Below, one piece after another: positions 21,482 to 30,032 of a DNA stretch of 64,000 bases. Under the pieces are notes generated by a model. The model did not search any database. It was given only the letters and a program-made list of their open reading frames with translations, and was not told the origin of the DNA. This DNA comes from Streptomyces lacrimifluminis (GTDB lineage: Bacteria > Actinomycetota > Actinomycetes > Streptomycetales > Streptomycetaceae), in assembly GCF_014646095.1 (NCBI RefSeq), contig NZ_BMMU01000020.1, positions 111,543 through 175,542 of the forward strand. The letters run 5' to 3'. The translations under genes were made by a program, and so were the position numbers. Within the stretch, counting starts at the first letter, position 1. Every line of letters starts with the position of its first letter.

Positions 21482-23332
21482 CTATCCTGCCCGCTCCTCG
21501 CCGTACAGGGCGAGGGCTGTGTTGACGAGGCCGATGTGGCTGAACGCCTGGGGGAAGTTGCCGAGCTGGCGGTCGGCGACCGGGTCGTACTCCTCCGCCA
21601 GCAGCCCCACGTCGTTGGTGACGCCGACCAGGCGTTCGAAGAGCGCGTGTGCCTCCTCCGTACGGCCGATCATGTGCAGGGCGTCCGCCAGCCAGAACGA
21701 GCAGGCGAGGAACACGCCCTCGTCACCGGGCAGCCCGTCGACGACGGGACCGTCCGTGCTGTAGCGGCGTACGAAGCCGTTGTTCCCGAGTTCTTCCCTG
21801 ACGGCGTCGATGGTGCCGACGATCCTCGGGTCGTCCGGGGGCAGGAAGCCGACGCGGGGCAGGAGCAGCACGGCGGCGTCGAGTTCGCGGGAGCCGTAGA
21901 ACTGCGTGAACGTGTTCCGTTCCGGGTCGTAGCCGCGTTCGCACACCTCCCGGTGCACCTCGTCGCGCATCGCCCGCCAGCCTTCGAGGTCGCCGCCGTT
22001 GAGCTTCGGGTTGAGTTCGAGCTGACGCACCGCGCGGTCCGCGGCCACCCAGGCCATCACCTTGGAGTGCACGAAGTGCCGGCGCGGCCCACGCACCTCC
22101 CACAGCCCCTCGTCCGGCTGCCGCCACGCCGTCCGGAGGAACTCCATCAGCGCTACCTGCAGCCGCCACATGTGCGGCTTGGACGGCAGCCCCGAACGCC
22201 GGGCCAGCGCCAGCGAGTCGATCACCTCGCCGTACACGTCGAGCTGGAGCTGCCGTACGGCCGCGTTGCCGATCCGCACCGGGGCCGAACCGCCGAAGCC
22301 GGGCAGCCAGTCCAGCTCGAACTCGGGCAGCCGGCGCTCACCGGCGAGCCCGTACATGATCTGGAGGTCCGCCGGATCGCCCGCGACCGCCCGCAGCAGC
22401 CAGTCGCGCCAGCTCTCGGCCTCCTCGTGGTAGCCCGCCGACAGCAGCGCGTTCAGGGTGAGCGTGGAGTCGCGCAGCCAGCAGTAGCGGTAGTCCCAGT
22501 TGCGTACGCCGCCCAGTTCCTCGGGGAGCGAGGTGGTCGGGGCGGCCACGATGCCGCCGGTCGGCGCGTAGGTCAGTGCCTTCAGGGTGATCAGCGAGCG
22601 CACGACGGCGTCCCGGTGCGGCCCGTCGTACGTGCAGCGCGCCGACCAGTCCTTCCAGTCCGAGACGGCGGCGTCCAGCGCCTCGTACGGGTCGACGAAC
22701 GGCGGGTGTGGCTCGTGCGAGGGATGCCAGGTCAGCACGAACGCGACCCGCTCGCCCTCGGCGACGGTGAACTCCGAGTACGTGGTGAAGTCCCGTCCCC
22801 AGGTGCGCACCCCCTCGTCGGTGCGCAGCCACACCGAGTCCGGCCCCGCGACGGCCACCCGGTGCCCGTTCACCCGGCGCATCCACGGCACGACCGAGCC
22901 GTAGTCGAACCGCAGCCGCAGCGTGCTGCGGACGGTCACCTCGCCGCGTACGCCCTCGACGATCCGTACGAGATCGGGGGAGCGGTCGCGCTGGGGCATC
23001 AGGTCGGTGACGCGTACCGCGCCCTCGTCGGTCTCCCACTCGGTGTCGAGGACGAGGGTGCCGGGCCGGTAGGCGCGCCGGGTGCAGCGATCGGCGCCCT
23101 CGGGGGCGATCCGCCAGTGCCCGTTGCTCTCGTCGCCGAGCAGCGCGGCGAAACAGGCGGCCGAGTCGAAGCGGGGCAGACAGAGCCAGTCGACGGAACC
23201 GTTCATGCCGACGAGCGCGGCGGTCTGGTGGTCACCGACGAGGGCGTAGTCCTCGATACGGGGAATACGCGGGATGCGGTCCTTCTGATGGGGGTGCACG
23301 ACGTGCAGGTTCCCGCTGAGGGGCTCCGGCAT
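21482..23332 (-). CDS. Glycoside hydrolase family 15 (trehalase/glucoamylase-like)
   Basis: A 616-residue cytoplasmic protein with an N-terminal beta-sandwich domain (IEDYALVGDHQTAALVGMNGSVDWLCLPRFDS) and a C-terminal (alpha/alpha)6 barrel. Family blocks include RNWDYRYCWLRDST (277-290), QPDEGLWEVRG with the likely general acid (E408 or nearby), and LLAEEYDP near residue 580 as the likely base region. Close actinobacterial relatives are trehalases (Rv2402 type, from memory); glucoamylase or dextranase activity is also possible. It follows SURF1 by 61 bp. Confidence 0.88.
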   Translation of the reverse strand: MPEPLSGNLHVVHPHQKDRIPRIPRIEDYALVGDHQTAALVGMNGSVDWLCLPRFDSAACFAALLGDESNGHWRIAPEGADRCTRRAYRPGTLVLDTEWETDEGAVRVTDLMPQRDRSPDLVRIVEGVRGEVTVRSTLRLRFDYGSVVPWMRRVNGHRVAVAGPDSVWLRTDEGVRTWGRDFTTYSEFTVAEGERVAFVLTWHPSHEPHPPFVDPYEALDAAVSDWKDWSARCTYDGPHRDAVVRSLITLKALTYAPTGGIVAAPTTSLPEELGGVRNWDYRYCWLRDSTLTLNALLSAGYHEEAESWRDWLLRAVAGDPADLQIMYGLAGERRLPEFELDWLPGFGGSAPVRIGNAAVRQLQLDVYGEVIDSLALARRSGLPSKPHMWRLQVALMEFLRTAWRQPDEGLWEVRGPRRHFVHSKVMAWVAADRAVRQLELNPKLNGGDLEGWRAMRDEVHREVCERGYDPERNTFTQFYGSRELDAAVLLLPRVGFLPPDDPRIVGTIDAVREELGNNGFVRRYSTDGPVVDGLPGDEGVFLACSFWLADALHMIGRTEEAHALFERLVGVTNDVGLLAEEYDPVADRQLGNFPQAFSHIGLVNTALALYGEERAG

Positions 23333-23393
23333 TCGGGCGAGATCGTCCTGTCACACGCCGAGAATCCTCGGTTACGTCACACGGCCGGTCGCG

Positions 23394-24200
23394 TCACACG
23401 GCGGCGGGCTCGGTCTCCGGTGACTCCTGCGCCTCCCGCGCCGCCGCCTCGGCCTCCGCACGTTCCCGGCGTTCCCGGCGCACGAGGATCACCCAGCCCA
23501 GCGGCACGCCCGCGGCGAACAGCCACCACTGGATGGCGTAGGCGTAGTTCAGCGCGGCGTTCTCGTCGCCGGGCCTGCCGAGCAGTTGAGGGGTGTCGTT
23601 CTTCGGCTCGGGCGTGGTGAGCACGACGTAGCCGCCGAGCACCTCGGCGCCCAGCCGCCGGGCCTCCTGCTCGCTGTTGATCAGCATGACCTGCCGGTCC
23701 GGCAGCCCCTTGAGGTTCTTGATGCCGCTCGCCGCGGTCGTCTCGGCGGGCATCAGCCGCCCGGTGACGGTGATCTCGCCCTTCGGGGGTGCCGGGATGG
23801 TGGGGAACGCGGTCTGGCTCGGCCCGTCCGAGGGGATCCAGCCCCGGTTGACCAGCAGGACCTTGCCGTCGTCGAGGACGAAGGGGGTCAGGACGTGGTA
23901 ACCGACCTCGTCGTCGGAGTTGGTGCGGCGGCGGACGACGACCTCGTCGTCGGTGTCGAAGTGACCCTTCGCGGTCACGGTGTGGTACCGCTCGGCGCTG
24001 GTGACGCTGTGTCCGGGGGAGGTCAGCTTCTCCACGGGCACCGGCTCGGCGGACAGCGCGTCGGCGACCAGCTGGTTGCGGGCGGTGCGCTCCTCGTAGC
24101 GGTGCATCTGCCAGATGCCCAGTCTGATCATCGTGGGGATGAGGAGGAGGGCGACCAGCGTGAGGATCACCCACTGCCGGGACAAGAGGAAGCGGTACAC
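23394..24200 (-). CDS. SURF1-family cytochrome oxidase biogenesis protein
   Basis: A 268-residue protein with TM1 near residues 10-26 (SRQWVILTLVALLLIPTMIRLGIWQMHRYEER), a periplasm-side domain with the SURF1 motif VLLVNRGWIPSD, and TM2 near residues 222-240 (IQWWLFAAGVPLGWVILV). SURF1 helps heme a insertion into cytochrome c oxidase. GTG start at 24200. The C-terminal tail is Glu/Ala-rich. No cox genes are nearby. Confidence 0.9.
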   Translation of the reverse strand: MYRFLLSRQWVILTLVALLLIPTMIRLGIWQMHRYEERTARNQLVADALSAEPVPVEKLTSPGHSVTSAERYHTVTAKGHFDTDDEVVVRRRTNSDDEVGYHVLTPFVLDDGKVLLVNRGWIPSDGPSQTAFPTIPAPPKGEITVTGRLMPAETTAASGIKNLKGLPDRQVMLINSEQEARRLGAEVLGGYVVLTTPEPKNDTPQLLGRPGDENAALNYAYAIQWWLFAAGVPLGWVILVRRERRERAEAEAAAREAQESPETEPAAV

Positions 24201-24287
24201 CCCACTGACGGTACAACTCGCCCGTGGGGTGCATTCAGGGGGGTACGGACTCGGACGCGGGCCCTCCCGGGCCTCCTCGGGCCTTCC

Positions 24288-24521
24288 TCAGACCCTGTCG
24301 ATGATCCCCACCCTCCCCTCCGCGCGTGCGCAGTGCGCCCCGCAGTACCAGTGGCCCTCGGCCTCGACGCCCTGCCCGATGATCTGGACCCGGCAGTGCT
24401 CGCAGATGGGCGCCATACGGTGGATCGCGCAGGCGAAGCAGTCGAAGACGTGCACCGACCCCTGAGCGTGCACCTCGAAGGTCATCCCGTAGTTGTTCCC
24501 GCAGACTTCACAACTGGCCAT
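24288..24521 (-). CDS. Small zinc-ribbon protein
   Basis: A 77-residue protein with four cysteine pairs: CEVC (4-7), CFAC (28-31), CEHC (40-43) and CGAHC near residue 60, plus several His. This suggests two zinc sites, LIM/ribbon-like. It is conserved among streptomycetes (from memory) and its function is unknown. Start ATG 24521 with a poor ribosome site; upstream in-frame codons are possible. Confidence 0.75.
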   Translation of the reverse strand: MASCEVCGNNYGMTFEVHAQGSVHVFDCFACAIHRMAPICEHCRVQIIGQGVEAEGHWYCGAHCARAEGRVGIIDRV

Positions 24522-24600
24522 GCGCCACAGGGTGGGCCGTTGCCGCCGTGCGCGCGAGACGCCGCCGGGCGAGTCGTACGGCAATCACCCGTCCGTACGG

Positions 24601-25605
24601 TCATCCCTCCGTCGCGGGCGCCACGTCCCGCAGCAACTGGCCGAAGGCCGCCTCGTCGACGACCGGTGTGCCGAACTGCCGGGCCTTGACCACCTTCGAG
24701 GTCATGGAGTCGGGGTCGTTGGTGACGAGCAGGCTGGTCAGCCGGGACAGGCTCGTCGCGACATGGAGCCCCGCCTCGACGGCCCGGTCCTCCAGCAGGT
24801 CGCGCTCGACCGAGGTGTCCCCGGAGAACGCCACCCGCATGCCCTGCCGGAGCGGCTTGCCGTCCTCGTACCGCCCCGGGTTGGGGTACGGGCACGCGGG
24901 CCGCTTGCGGGACGGCCGCCAACCGGTCGGCTGGTAGCTGCCGTAGCCCCCGGATGCCTGACGTCCGATCTGCGGCCGGGTGGCACCGGTCGCCGGCGCC
25001 GACCACTCCGTCAGCGCCCGGCACTCCAGCAGCGGAAGCCGTACGCCACCCCGGGCCGCCGCGTGCAGACTGGGCCGGAACGTCTCGGCGAGCACACGCG
25101 CGTCGTCCAGCGCGTGGTGGGCCCGCTGCTGGACGACCCCGTAGTGCGCGGCCAGTGTCTCCAGTTTGTGGTTGGGCAGCGGCAGGCCCAACTCCTTGGA
25201 CAGCGCGATGGTGCACAGCCGCTGCCGCACCGGCGCCTCGCGCTCCGCGCGCGCGTACTCCCGGGCGATCATCGACCAGTCGAAGACGGCGTTGTGCGCG
25301 ACGAGCACACGGTCGGCGAGCCGGGACGCGAACTCCTCGGCGATGTCCACGAAAAGGGGGGCGCCCTCCAGGGCGTCGCTCGTCAGCCCGTGGATCCACA
25401 CCGGCCCCGGATCCCGCTCCGGATTGACCGTCGTGTACCAGTGGTCCTCGACCTCACCGCGCGCGTCCAGCCGGTAGACGGCCGCGGAGATTATCCGGTC
25501 GTCCCGGGACAGACCGGTCGTCTCGACGTCAACGACCGCGTATCCCTGGGGATATGCGGTCGGCCACGGGGCGGGGGACGGCGTGGGCGTCAGGTCTTCG
25601 AGCAT
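24601..25605 (-). CDS. DEDDh 3'-5' exonuclease with BRCT-like C-terminus
   Basis: A 334-residue protein. The exonuclease domain has Exo I DVETTG (26-31), Exo II LVAHNAVFDWS and Exo III HHALDDA, typical of DNA polymerase III epsilon-like nucleases. A disordered stretch with a K/R/C motif (RKRPACPYPNPG) leads to a C-terminal BRCT-like domain (GMRVAFSGDTSVERDLLEDRAVEAGLHV). This suggests DNA repair or end processing, not the replicative epsilon subunit. Start ATG 25605; a weak ribosome site. Confidence 0.9.
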   Translation of the reverse strand: MLEDLTPTPSPAPWPTAYPQGYAVVDVETTGLSRDDRIISAAVYRLDARGEVEDHWYTTVNPERDPGPVWIHGLTSDALEGAPLFVDIAEEFASRLADRVLVAHNAVFDWSMIAREYARAEREAPVRQRLCTIALSKELGLPLPNHKLETLAAHYGVVQQRAHHALDDARVLAETFRPSLHAAARGGVRLPLLECRALTEWSAPATGATRPQIGRQASGGYGSYQPTGWRPSRKRPACPYPNPGRYEDGKPLRQGMRVAFSGDTSVERDLLEDRAVEAGLHVATSLSRLTSLLVTNDPDSMTSKVVKARQFGTPVVDEAAFGQLLRDVAPATEG

Positions 25606-25747
25606 GGTCCCAGAGAATACGGGCCGCGACTGACAGTCCGTCGCGCGGCCGTTGGTGGAGACCGCCAACAAGCAAGCGCGTACTGCCCTGAATACTTGTC
25701 AGTAACAACGTCTATGCGCCACCTGTGCACCGTCCTAACGTGCAGTC

Positions 25748-26620
25748 ATGCCCAACCTTCCCGACGTCGTGGCCTGGTCGATACCCGCCTTCGTGCTGCT
25801 CACCGTCATCGAGATGATCAGTGTCCGGATCCACCCCGAAGAGAACGCCGCCGGGTACGAGGCCAAGGACGCCGCGACCAGTGTGGGCATGGGACTCGGG
25901 AGCCTGGCCTTCGACTTCCTCTGGAAGATCCCGATCCTCGCCGTCTACACGGCGATCCACGAACTCACCCCGCTGCGCGTCCCCGTCCTGTGGTGGACCG
26001 TCCCGCTCATGCTGCTCGCGCAGGACTTCTTCTATTACTGGTCCCATCGCGGCCACCACGTCGTCCGCATCCTCTGGGCCTGCCATGTCGTCCACCACTC
26101 CAGCCGCAGGTTCAACCTGACGACGGCCCTGCGTCAGCCCTGGACCACACTCACCGTCTGGCCGTTCTACGTCCCCCTCGTCGCCGTCGGTGTGCACCCG
26201 GCCGCGCTCGCCTTCTGCTCCTCCGTCAACCTCGTGTACCAGTTCTGGATCCACACCGAGCGGATCGGCCGGATGCCCCGCTGGTTCGAGTACGTCCTCA
26301 ACACGCCCTCCCACCACCGCGTTCACCACGCCTCCCAAGGCGGCTACCTGGACCGCAACTTCGGCGGAATCCTGATCGTCTGGGACCGGCTCTTCGGCTC
26401 GTTCGTCGCCGAGACCGAACGGCCTGTCTACGGGTTGACGAAGAACATCAACACGTTCAACCCGGTCAAGGTCGCCACTCATGAGTACGTCGCGATCGTC
26501 AAGGACATCAAGGCGGCGGGCAGTTGGCGTGAGCGTGCCGGTCGGGTGTTCCGGGGGCCCGGCTGGCAGCCCGCGCCCCCACGCCAGGAGCAGCCGGCCG
26601 AAGAGACCGTCGTCGCGTGA
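25748..26620 (+). CDS. Sterol desaturase/fatty acid hydroxylase family protein
   Basis: A 290-residue integral membrane di-iron oxygenase. Three histidine clusters are present: HRGHH, HVVHHSS and HHRVHHA, within four to five hydrophobic segments. These enzymes hydroxylate or desaturate lipids or carotenoids; the substrate is unknown. The next gene, a YhhN lysoplasmalogenase-like gene, overlaps its stop (GTGA), so a membrane-lipid role shared by the pair is plausible (inference). Confidence 0.9.
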   Translation: MPNLPDVVAWSIPAFVLLTVIEMISVRIHPEENAAGYEAKDAATSVGMGLGSLAFDFLWKIPILAVYTAIHELTPLRVPVLWWTVPLMLLAQDFFYYWSHRGHHVVRILWACHVVHHSSRRFNLTTALRQPWTTLTVWPFYVPLVAVGVHPAALAFCSSVNLVYQFWIHTERIGRMPRWFEYVLNTPSHHRVHHASQGGYLDRNFGGILIVWDRLFGSFVAETERPVYGLTKNINTFNPVKVATHEYVAIVKDIKAAGSWRERAGRVFRGPGWQPAPPRQEQPAEETVVA

Positions 26621-27318
26621 GGCCCGCCCGGGTTCTCCTCGTCGCCTTCGCCCTCGCGGCGGTCGTCGACCTGATCGCCCTCGCGGTCGGCTCCGACACC
26701 GGGCACGCCCTCGCCAAACCGCTCCTGATGCCCCTTCTCGCCGCCCACGCCCACCTGCGCGGCGCTCCCCGTCTCCTCTTCATGGCCCTTCTCCTCGGCT
26801 GGATCGGCGACGTCCTGCTCCTCTCCGACGCCGACCCGGCGTTCCTGGCAGGCATGGCCTCCTTCGCGGCCGGTCACCTCTGTTACCTCGCCCTCTTCAG
26901 GAGGTACGGCAACGAGTACCGCAGTCCGAACGGCACCCCACGCGCGCGCGGCGCACGCATCCGGCTCGCGGGGGCCTACTCCCTGGCCCTGGCCGGCGCC
27001 CTCGCCGCCCTCTGGCCCGGCCTCCCCGCCGAACTCCGTGTCCCCGTCGCCGGTTACAGCCTCCTGCTGACCGCGATGGCCTACCGGGCCACCGCCCTCG
27101 GGCTCCTCGCCGGCACGGGCGGCGCGCTCTTCCTGCTCTCCGACACGCTCATCGCGACCGGCGTCGCGGACCTGCCCCAGCTCCCCCGACCCGACTTCTG
27201 GATCATGCTCACGTACGTCGCGGCCCAGTGGCTCCTGACCACAGGCGTACTCGCGGCGGTGAGAACCGCGACGCCCCCACCCGTCACGTCCAGCGGATCG
27301 GCACCGGCAGCGCGGTGA
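26617..27318 (+). CDS. YhhN/TMEM86 family membrane protein (lysoplasmalogenase-like)
   Basis: A 233-residue protein of about eight TM segments. Family motifs KPLLMPLL, GWIGDVLLL and FAAGHLCYLALF are present; the mammalian relatives TMEM86A/B hydrolyse lysoplasmalogen. GTG start overlapping the preceding stop. Its 3' end overlaps the convergent copD-like gene by 35 bp (27284-27318). Confidence 0.85.
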   Translation: MRPARVLLVAFALAAVVDLIALAVGSDTGHALAKPLLMPLLAAHAHLRGAPRLLFMALLLGWIGDVLLLSDADPAFLAGMASFAAGHLCYLALFRRYGNEYRSPNGTPRARGARIRLAGAYSLALAGALAALWPGLPAELRVPVAGYSLLLTAMAYRATALGLLAGTGGALFLLSDTLIATGVADLPQLPRPDFWIMLTYVAAQWLLTTGVLAAVRTATPPPVTSSGSAPAAR

Positions 27319-28318
27319 GCAGCCCCGACACCGCGACCACCAGCCCCAGCGCGACGACCTCCGCGCGCGCGGGGGAGCACGCGGTCAGCGGGTCCGCCGC
27401 CCGGCTCAGCCGCAGCCGCGCCCACAGGGCGAGAACGGCGACGGCGGCCACGACGATCACCTTGGCGAGCAGGGTGCGGCCGTACGCCGTCGTCGTCAGC
27501 TGCTCCAGGACCGTGTCCGGCGGCATCCGGCGCAGCGTGCTCCAGATGCCCGTGGCGGTGATCAGGGCGAGCAGAACGGCCGCCACGCGCGCGTAGAGGC
27601 CCAGCAGCGCCACGCGTGCCTCCCCGGCAGCCCTCCAGAGGGGCAACGTCCGCAGTACGTACAGCAGTCCGCCCACCCAGAGTGCCGCGCAGGTGAGGTG
27701 GACGAACGTCAGCGCCGAGCCGGTCAGCGGATCGAGCTCCGGCGGCGGATGCGCCCGCAGCGCCTCCGCCACGGCCACCGCCGCCAACGGCCAGACCTGC
27801 GTGACCGGGCGGGCCGAGAGAGCGCACAGGCCCGCCGCGGCGAACCCGTTGACCTCCAGCAGCGCGAGCTTGCCGTCCCGGGACTCGTAGAGGCCGCCCA
27901 CATCGATCGCGGCCAGGCTGTGCGGTACGAGATTGCCGGTCGACACCACCGAGGCCAGCCCCAGCGCGGCGACGAAACCGACTCCGGCCGCGTACGGTGC
28001 CCAACCGCGCGCCCGCTCCGGCGGCGCACCGGGCAACCGGTCGGCCAGCCTCCGCACGAACAGCTCGCCCACCGGAACGCACAGCGCGGCGAACAGCACC
28101 GTCCGCAGCAGCCCGATCCCGGCCACGCCGGGTGCGGCTGCCTCCCCGGTGCCGTCCAGCGCGAGGGACGGGCCGAGCAGCGGTATCAGCGCGGCCAACG
28201 CCACCAGCACGAGCACGGCGACGGCCCGTCCGGTACCGGGGCGCCCGCTGCCGGGCGTTCTTACGGGCCCGCCCCCGCCCTCGGCGGACGGCCCCTCTGT
28301 CGGTCGACTCAAACCCAC
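27284..28318 (-). CDS. CopD-family copper resistance/transport membrane protein
   Basis: A 344-residue protein with about nine hydrophobic segments and the CopD-domain blocks VHLTCAALWVGGLLYV and YGRTLLAKVIVVAAVAVLAL. CopD proteins import or handle copper at the membrane. The N-terminal 30 residues are Gly/Pro-rich and polar. GTG start at 28318. No CopC gene is adjacent. It overlaps the convergent YhhN gene by 35 bp. Confidence 0.85.
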   Translation of the reverse strand: MGLSRPTEGPSAEGGGGPVRTPGSGRPGTGRAVAVLVLVALAALIPLLGPSLALDGTGEAAAPGVAGIGLLRTVLFAALCVPVGELFVRRLADRLPGAPPERARGWAPYAAGVGFVAALGLASVVSTGNLVPHSLAAIDVGGLYESRDGKLALLEVNGFAAAGLCALSARPVTQVWPLAAVAVAEALRAHPPPELDPLTGSALTFVHLTCAALWVGGLLYVLRTLPLWRAAGEARVALLGLYARVAAVLLALITATGIWSTLRRMPPDTVLEQLTTTAYGRTLLAKVIVVAAVAVLALWARLRLSRAADPLTACSPARAEVVALGLVVAVSGLLTALPVPIRWT

Positions 28319-28370
28319 CCCAATGCCGTGTCTCCTGCACCGGGTATCAACATATGCACTGGATCAACAC

Positions 28371-28405
28371 GGTGGGCCGGACAGCGCGATGCTGTCCGGC
28401 CCACC
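28371..28405 (-). terminator. Strong hairpin terminator after the S8 protease gene
   Basis: A 15-bp perfect stem (28371-28385 with 28391-28405) around a 5-nt loop. It starts about 25 bp after the protease stop at 28430 and separates it from copD. No U-tract. Confidence 0.85.
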
Positions 28406-28429
28406 CAAGAGGATCTACGTCACAAGCAG

Positions 28430-29965
28430 CTACCTGGTCACTGCGTCCAGCGCATCCGCGACGCCGTGGCCGTAGAAGCCGTTGTAGTTCTTCCGGCCCT
28501 CGCACACCGCGTCGACCTTGCCGTCACCGTCGATGTCGTACGGGTCCGTGCACGGCGTGGCGTCCGCCTCGGCGTACAGGAGCGCCTTCACCAGGGCGGC
28601 CGACGCGCGCGGGTGCGTCGACTTGATCAGGGCGGCCACACCCGCGACGTGCGGCGACGCCATCGACGTACCGGCCATGTAGCCCCAGGTGCCGCCGGGC
28701 AGCGGGCCGAGGATCAGGCCGCTGGTGGCCGGCGGGGCCGGGGTCTGGTAGCGGGTCGAGTCGCCGCCCGGGGCGGCTATGTCGATGACGCCCAGGCCGT
28801 GGTTGGAGAAGGACGACTTGAGGCCCTTGGCGCCGGTCGCGGCGACCGTCACCACGCCCGGGAGCTGGGTCGGGATGTCGTAGCACTTGGACGGGTCGAT
28901 GACCCGCTCCGAGGGCGTCGCGTCGTTGGGGGAGACCGGGTCGGTGATCTCGTCGGCCGCGAGGTCGTAGTTCTCGTTGCCGGCCGCCGCGACGTTGACG
29001 ACACCCTTGCGCTCCGCGTACTGCGTGGCGCGCGTGATGGCGTCGAGCAGGGCCTTCTGGTCCGGGTCGTTCTTGCAGTTGAAGTACCAGGGGTCGGTGT
29101 AATAGCTGTTGTTCGTGACGTCGACGCCGTGCTCGGCGGCCCACACGAAGCCGCAGACGACGGCCTCCGTGTAGAAGTAGCCGGCCGTGGTCGACACCTT
29201 GATGCCGGACACCTTCACGCCCGGCGCGACGCCCGTGACACCGACACCGTTCTTGGCGGCGGCGATCTCACCGGCCACGTGCGTTCCGTGCGGGCTCTCG
29301 CCCGTGGTCGGCCGCCAGGCCCCGTCGGTCGTGTCGGGCTTGCCCGTCACACAGTTGACGGAGGCGGCGCGGTCGAAGTTCGGCGCGATGTCCGGGTGGG
29401 TGTCGTCGACACCCGTGTCGATCACGGCGACGGTCACCCTGGAGCTGCCGAGCGTCTTCTCGTGCGCCTTGTCCGCCTTGATGGCGGGCAGGTCCCACTG
29501 CAACGGCTCCAGCGGGTCCTGGGCCGCGGTGGCGTCGGCGGTGGCGCTCGCGACCTCCGCCGCGGAGAGCACCTTCGGCGCACCCTCGTCGGTGGTCGAC
29601 TGCGCGGGCAGCGGCGCGTTGCGCGTGTTGCCCGCCGACTGCACGCCGGGCACCTTGCGGACGACCTTCGCGAAGTCGGGGTTCGCCGAGTGGACGACGA
29701 TCACGCCTATTCGGTCGTACGACGTCACGATCGTGCCGCCGGCCTTGGCGATGGCCTTCTTCACGTGCCGAGGAGTGCCGAAACCGGGGTGCACGTTGAC
29801 GACATAGCTGAGCGATGTCGCGTCGGCCGTGACCGCCGCGGCGGGGGCGGCCCCGGTGTCGGCGGCGACGGCGTGGATGTTCGGCAGGAAGGCGAACGCC
29901 GACGCCATGACCATCCCGACCGGGATCGCCACGGCGCGACGGGAGCGCGAGTGAGGCGCTGTCAT
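28430..29965 (-). CDS. Secreted subtilisin-like serine protease (S8), paralog 1
   Basis: A 511-residue exported protease. A signal peptide (to about residue 35) and an inhibitor-like propeptide region (about 50-110) precede the catalytic domain. The catalytic triad is Asp183 in VIDTGVDDTHPD, His226 in HGTHVAGE and Ser434 in GTSMASPH. A calcium-loop-like DIDGDGKVD lies at 477-485, with Cys472 and Cys488 on either side. Start ATG 29965 after CTGGAG. It lies just downstream of a second copy; both are tandem on the minus strand. Confidence 0.93.
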   Translation of the reverse strand: MTAPHSRSRRAVAIPVGMVMASAFAFLPNIHAVAADTGAAPAAAVTADATSLSYVVNVHPGFGTPRHVKKAIAKAGGTIVTSYDRIGVIVVHSANPDFAKVVRKVPGVQSAGNTRNAPLPAQSTTDEGAPKVLSAAEVASATADATAAQDPLEPLQWDLPAIKADKAHEKTLGSSRVTVAVIDTGVDDTHPDIAPNFDRAASVNCVTGKPDTTDGAWRPTTGESPHGTHVAGEIAAAKNGVGVTGVAPGVKVSGIKVSTTAGYFYTEAVVCGFVWAAEHGVDVTNNSYYTDPWYFNCKNDPDQKALLDAITRATQYAERKGVVNVAAAGNENYDLAADEITDPVSPNDATPSERVIDPSKCYDIPTQLPGVVTVAATGAKGLKSSFSNHGLGVIDIAAPGGDSTRYQTPAPPATSGLILGPLPGGTWGYMAGTSMASPHVAGVAALIKSTHPRASAALVKALLYAEADATPCTDPYDIDGDGKVDAVCEGRKNYNGFYGHGVADALDAVTR

Positions 29966-30032
29966 AGAGGGTCTCCAGTTCCTTCGTTCGAGGGGCGTGT
30001 GGACCGTGCGGGAACTCGGGAAAACGTGCGGG

